From positions 16,536,156-16,600,155 of the forward strand of contig OX457033.1 of the NCBI GenBank assembly GCA_949752745.1: 64,000 nt of DNA, read 5' to 3'. How positions within the stretch are numbered: position 1 is the stretch's first letter; each line of letters begins with the position of its first letter. This document shows, one piece after another, positions 62,201-64,000 of the stretch. A program made the translations under genes and the position numbers. Below the pieces are notes generated by a model. It did not search any database. It was given only the letters and a program-made list of their open reading frames with translations, and was not told the origin of the DNA. Source of the DNA: Protula sp. h YS-2021 (Eukaryota; Annelida; Polychaeta; Sabellida; Serpulidae).

Positions 62201-64000
62201 GGCTCCAGAGGGGTTTCTAAACAACTTTTCATTTGCACAATAGATTGAAGGCTCCAGGCGTGACATGTGTTGTTACCTTTGTGAATGACTAATTTCTTAT
62301 GTATTTTCAGCACGTTACAGCTCGTCAGGGTACAGCAATTACTTCGAAACATATCTAAATTAAACATCTTGCCAATGCCAATAGCCCAAGCAATTGTCAA
62401 TTTATGCCAAAAACACTGTAGAAGTAGGCAAAACATGGATAATTTGCTAGAACAAAGACTTCCACTGCTGCTCTAGATGTCCCAACATTAGGACCCAGTT
62501 TAATTTTAGCATGCACACTAGTTGCAACAAACAGTTCATGAAGCCTTAATTTTAATCAAACAGGAATAAGAGTCAGTGGGTACTGACTTCAAAGACCACC
62601 ACATGTACGCTACCAAAAAGAGAAAGACAACTTAAAAAATTACGTAGGTCAATAAGTAGCATTAAAGTTTACATATCGGGACGTGCTACGGCAACGCTTC
62701 AGTTTAAGGATTAATTAGTCACGTTTTAGAATGCGTATAGAAATGGTAGTTAGACATGTATAGAAATAGAATATTTTAAATTTAAACTTTTTTTGCATCA
62801 TTGTGAATTAAAAGGTATTTCAGTTGGTTACATGATTGAAGATGAAAGTGTGAAGGCATATAGTGATGCTAAAACTAAATCGTCTTTGCATGTTTTGTAT
62901 TGTGTTGATCGTAACAAGGGTGATTACGAACTTAATCAAGGCGACGCAACTTCTGAAAATATTTGCTTGCAAACACGAAATTTAAAGTGTTAAGATACAG
63001 CTGTTCAATGCATTTCATAGACGGGATATTCATCAAAAGTAGTTTCTAAAGCATCCTTGTTTTGTTTTGGGCTTTTGATATTAAAATATAAGGCCACCAA
63101 GCGAAAAACAAAACAACACGAACACTTAAAAGGTGTTATTTGATGTTATTATGATATTTTAGGAGTGACACTGTACATAAACAGACAATTCATCAAACAT
63201 ATTTTTGCTGTGTTATTTTGGTCTTTACGTGTGCTCTGCCTCTCCTCAATAAAAACTTGTTCTATTTATTATTGCAGAGACTTAAAACATAAGAGATACA
63301 GACGACATATTTCACGTATGTGATCCCATTTTGATTTCCACAGATTTATCCCTCCTCTCTAATAAACCTAAAGTGTTAATGAAAGAAAGTCAGATTCTGT
63401 GCATTGGTACCTGTAGCTACGACCTGTTGTCGAAATTAAAGTTTGGTTACTGTAGAAAGTGAAAATTATACTCAAGCTCAAATTTTTACTTTCTTCAGTT
63501 ATGCCTTTATAGTGCACCATTGTATTGTCATTGCAAATATTAGTATTAGTAAAGTTGTATTAAGGCTGTATTAATACATAGTAATCCAATTTAGTGCAAG
63601 AAACACACTGTCTTATTTGTTTAGAAATGAGATGTTTTAGAGCATAATTCTAGATTCTACAGCACGCTGTGAATGTCTTATCCCAATGTCTTTGCTTACT
63701 CTGCAGGAAAGTTCTTGTATTTTTAAGGAGCTCCAAAATAAAGAACTTTTAAATGACCACAATCTGCAGGCAAAATATTTCTCTTGACTATGAACAATTT
63801 AAAATGCAAATTTTACTATAACGGACACTTTAAGAACGACTGCAAAGTTTTCTCCTTCAATAATTAACTGTCTTCTTATTTGAAAGCGGACTGCTTGACA
63901 TAAACAAGAAGATAGTAATAACTACCATAGTTGTAGTAGATGAGGAAAATGTATGCTAATTAATTAGACCCCATCGTCCCACAGACAGTTTAATGGAACT
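62201..64000. other. Unassigned AT-rich sequence
   Basis: No gene recognised. The plus frame 62793-62993 is short and without known motifs. Confidence 0.5.

Overview
The window looks like a gene-poor, AT-rich piece of an invertebrate animal genome. The one clear intact gene is a single-exon neuropeptide-type GPCR of the allatostatin-A/galanin receptor kind. The rest is microsatellites, many unrelated minisatellites, short inverted-repeat elements and one decayed DIRS-type retrotransposon. This mix suggests a marine invertebrate, possibly a lophotrochozoan such as a mollusc. The species is an inference; nothing in the window fixes it.

Layout. 0-3.3 kb: microsatellites and a 367-bp palindrome-rich inverted-repeat element. 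3.4-4.6 kb, minus strand: the receptor gene (414 aa), with a poly(A)-signal candidate downstream and a cluster of CCAAT boxes plus an E-box upstream. 5.1-5.6 kb: a 40-bp minisatellite. 7.8-8.1 kb: a 347-bp inverted-repeat element that has split the left end of a larger element. 8.1-15.5 kb: a dead DIRS-like retrotransposon on the minus strand, bounded by perfect 49-bp inverted terminal repeats. It reads, in its own 5'-3' order, minisatellite leader, gag-like frame, reverse transcriptase, RNase H and tyrosine recombinase, all with stops or frameshifts. 17.6-19.9 kb: a (TAA)n tract, an unrecognised short ORF, a 42-bp repeat that stays open as 14-residue repeats, and a fragment of an OTU-type cysteine protease domain with serine at the catalytic cysteine position.

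25-44 kb: several inverted-repeat DNA elements. These are three copies of a family rich in ACGTC motifs, a 1.3-kb element with long composite inverted ends and a Cys-rich ORF remnant, a 0.5-kb MITE, and an isolated 118-bp near-perfect hairpin. Long (TA)n tracts and short clusters of CRE, E-box and X-box-like motifs lie between them. 44.9-49.5 kb: four large tandem arrays in a row (a 19-bp array, a G-rich degenerate array, a GAT-rich tract and a homogeneous 46-bp satellite). 53-61 kb: a run of at least seven smaller minisatellites with different units. The remaining sequence shows no recognisable gene.

The genes do not form a pathway. The receptor is presumably expressed in neurons or neuropeptide target tissue, and everything else is mobile or repetitive DNA. 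I found no RNA gene beyond one weak tRNA-like SINE candidate, and no CRISPR or prokaryotic feature. I see no convincing new molecular system. The points most worth checking are the receptor with IRY in place of DRY, the nested pair of related inverted-repeat elements at the DIRS end, the OTU fragment with altered catalytic residues, and the 118-bp hairpin.
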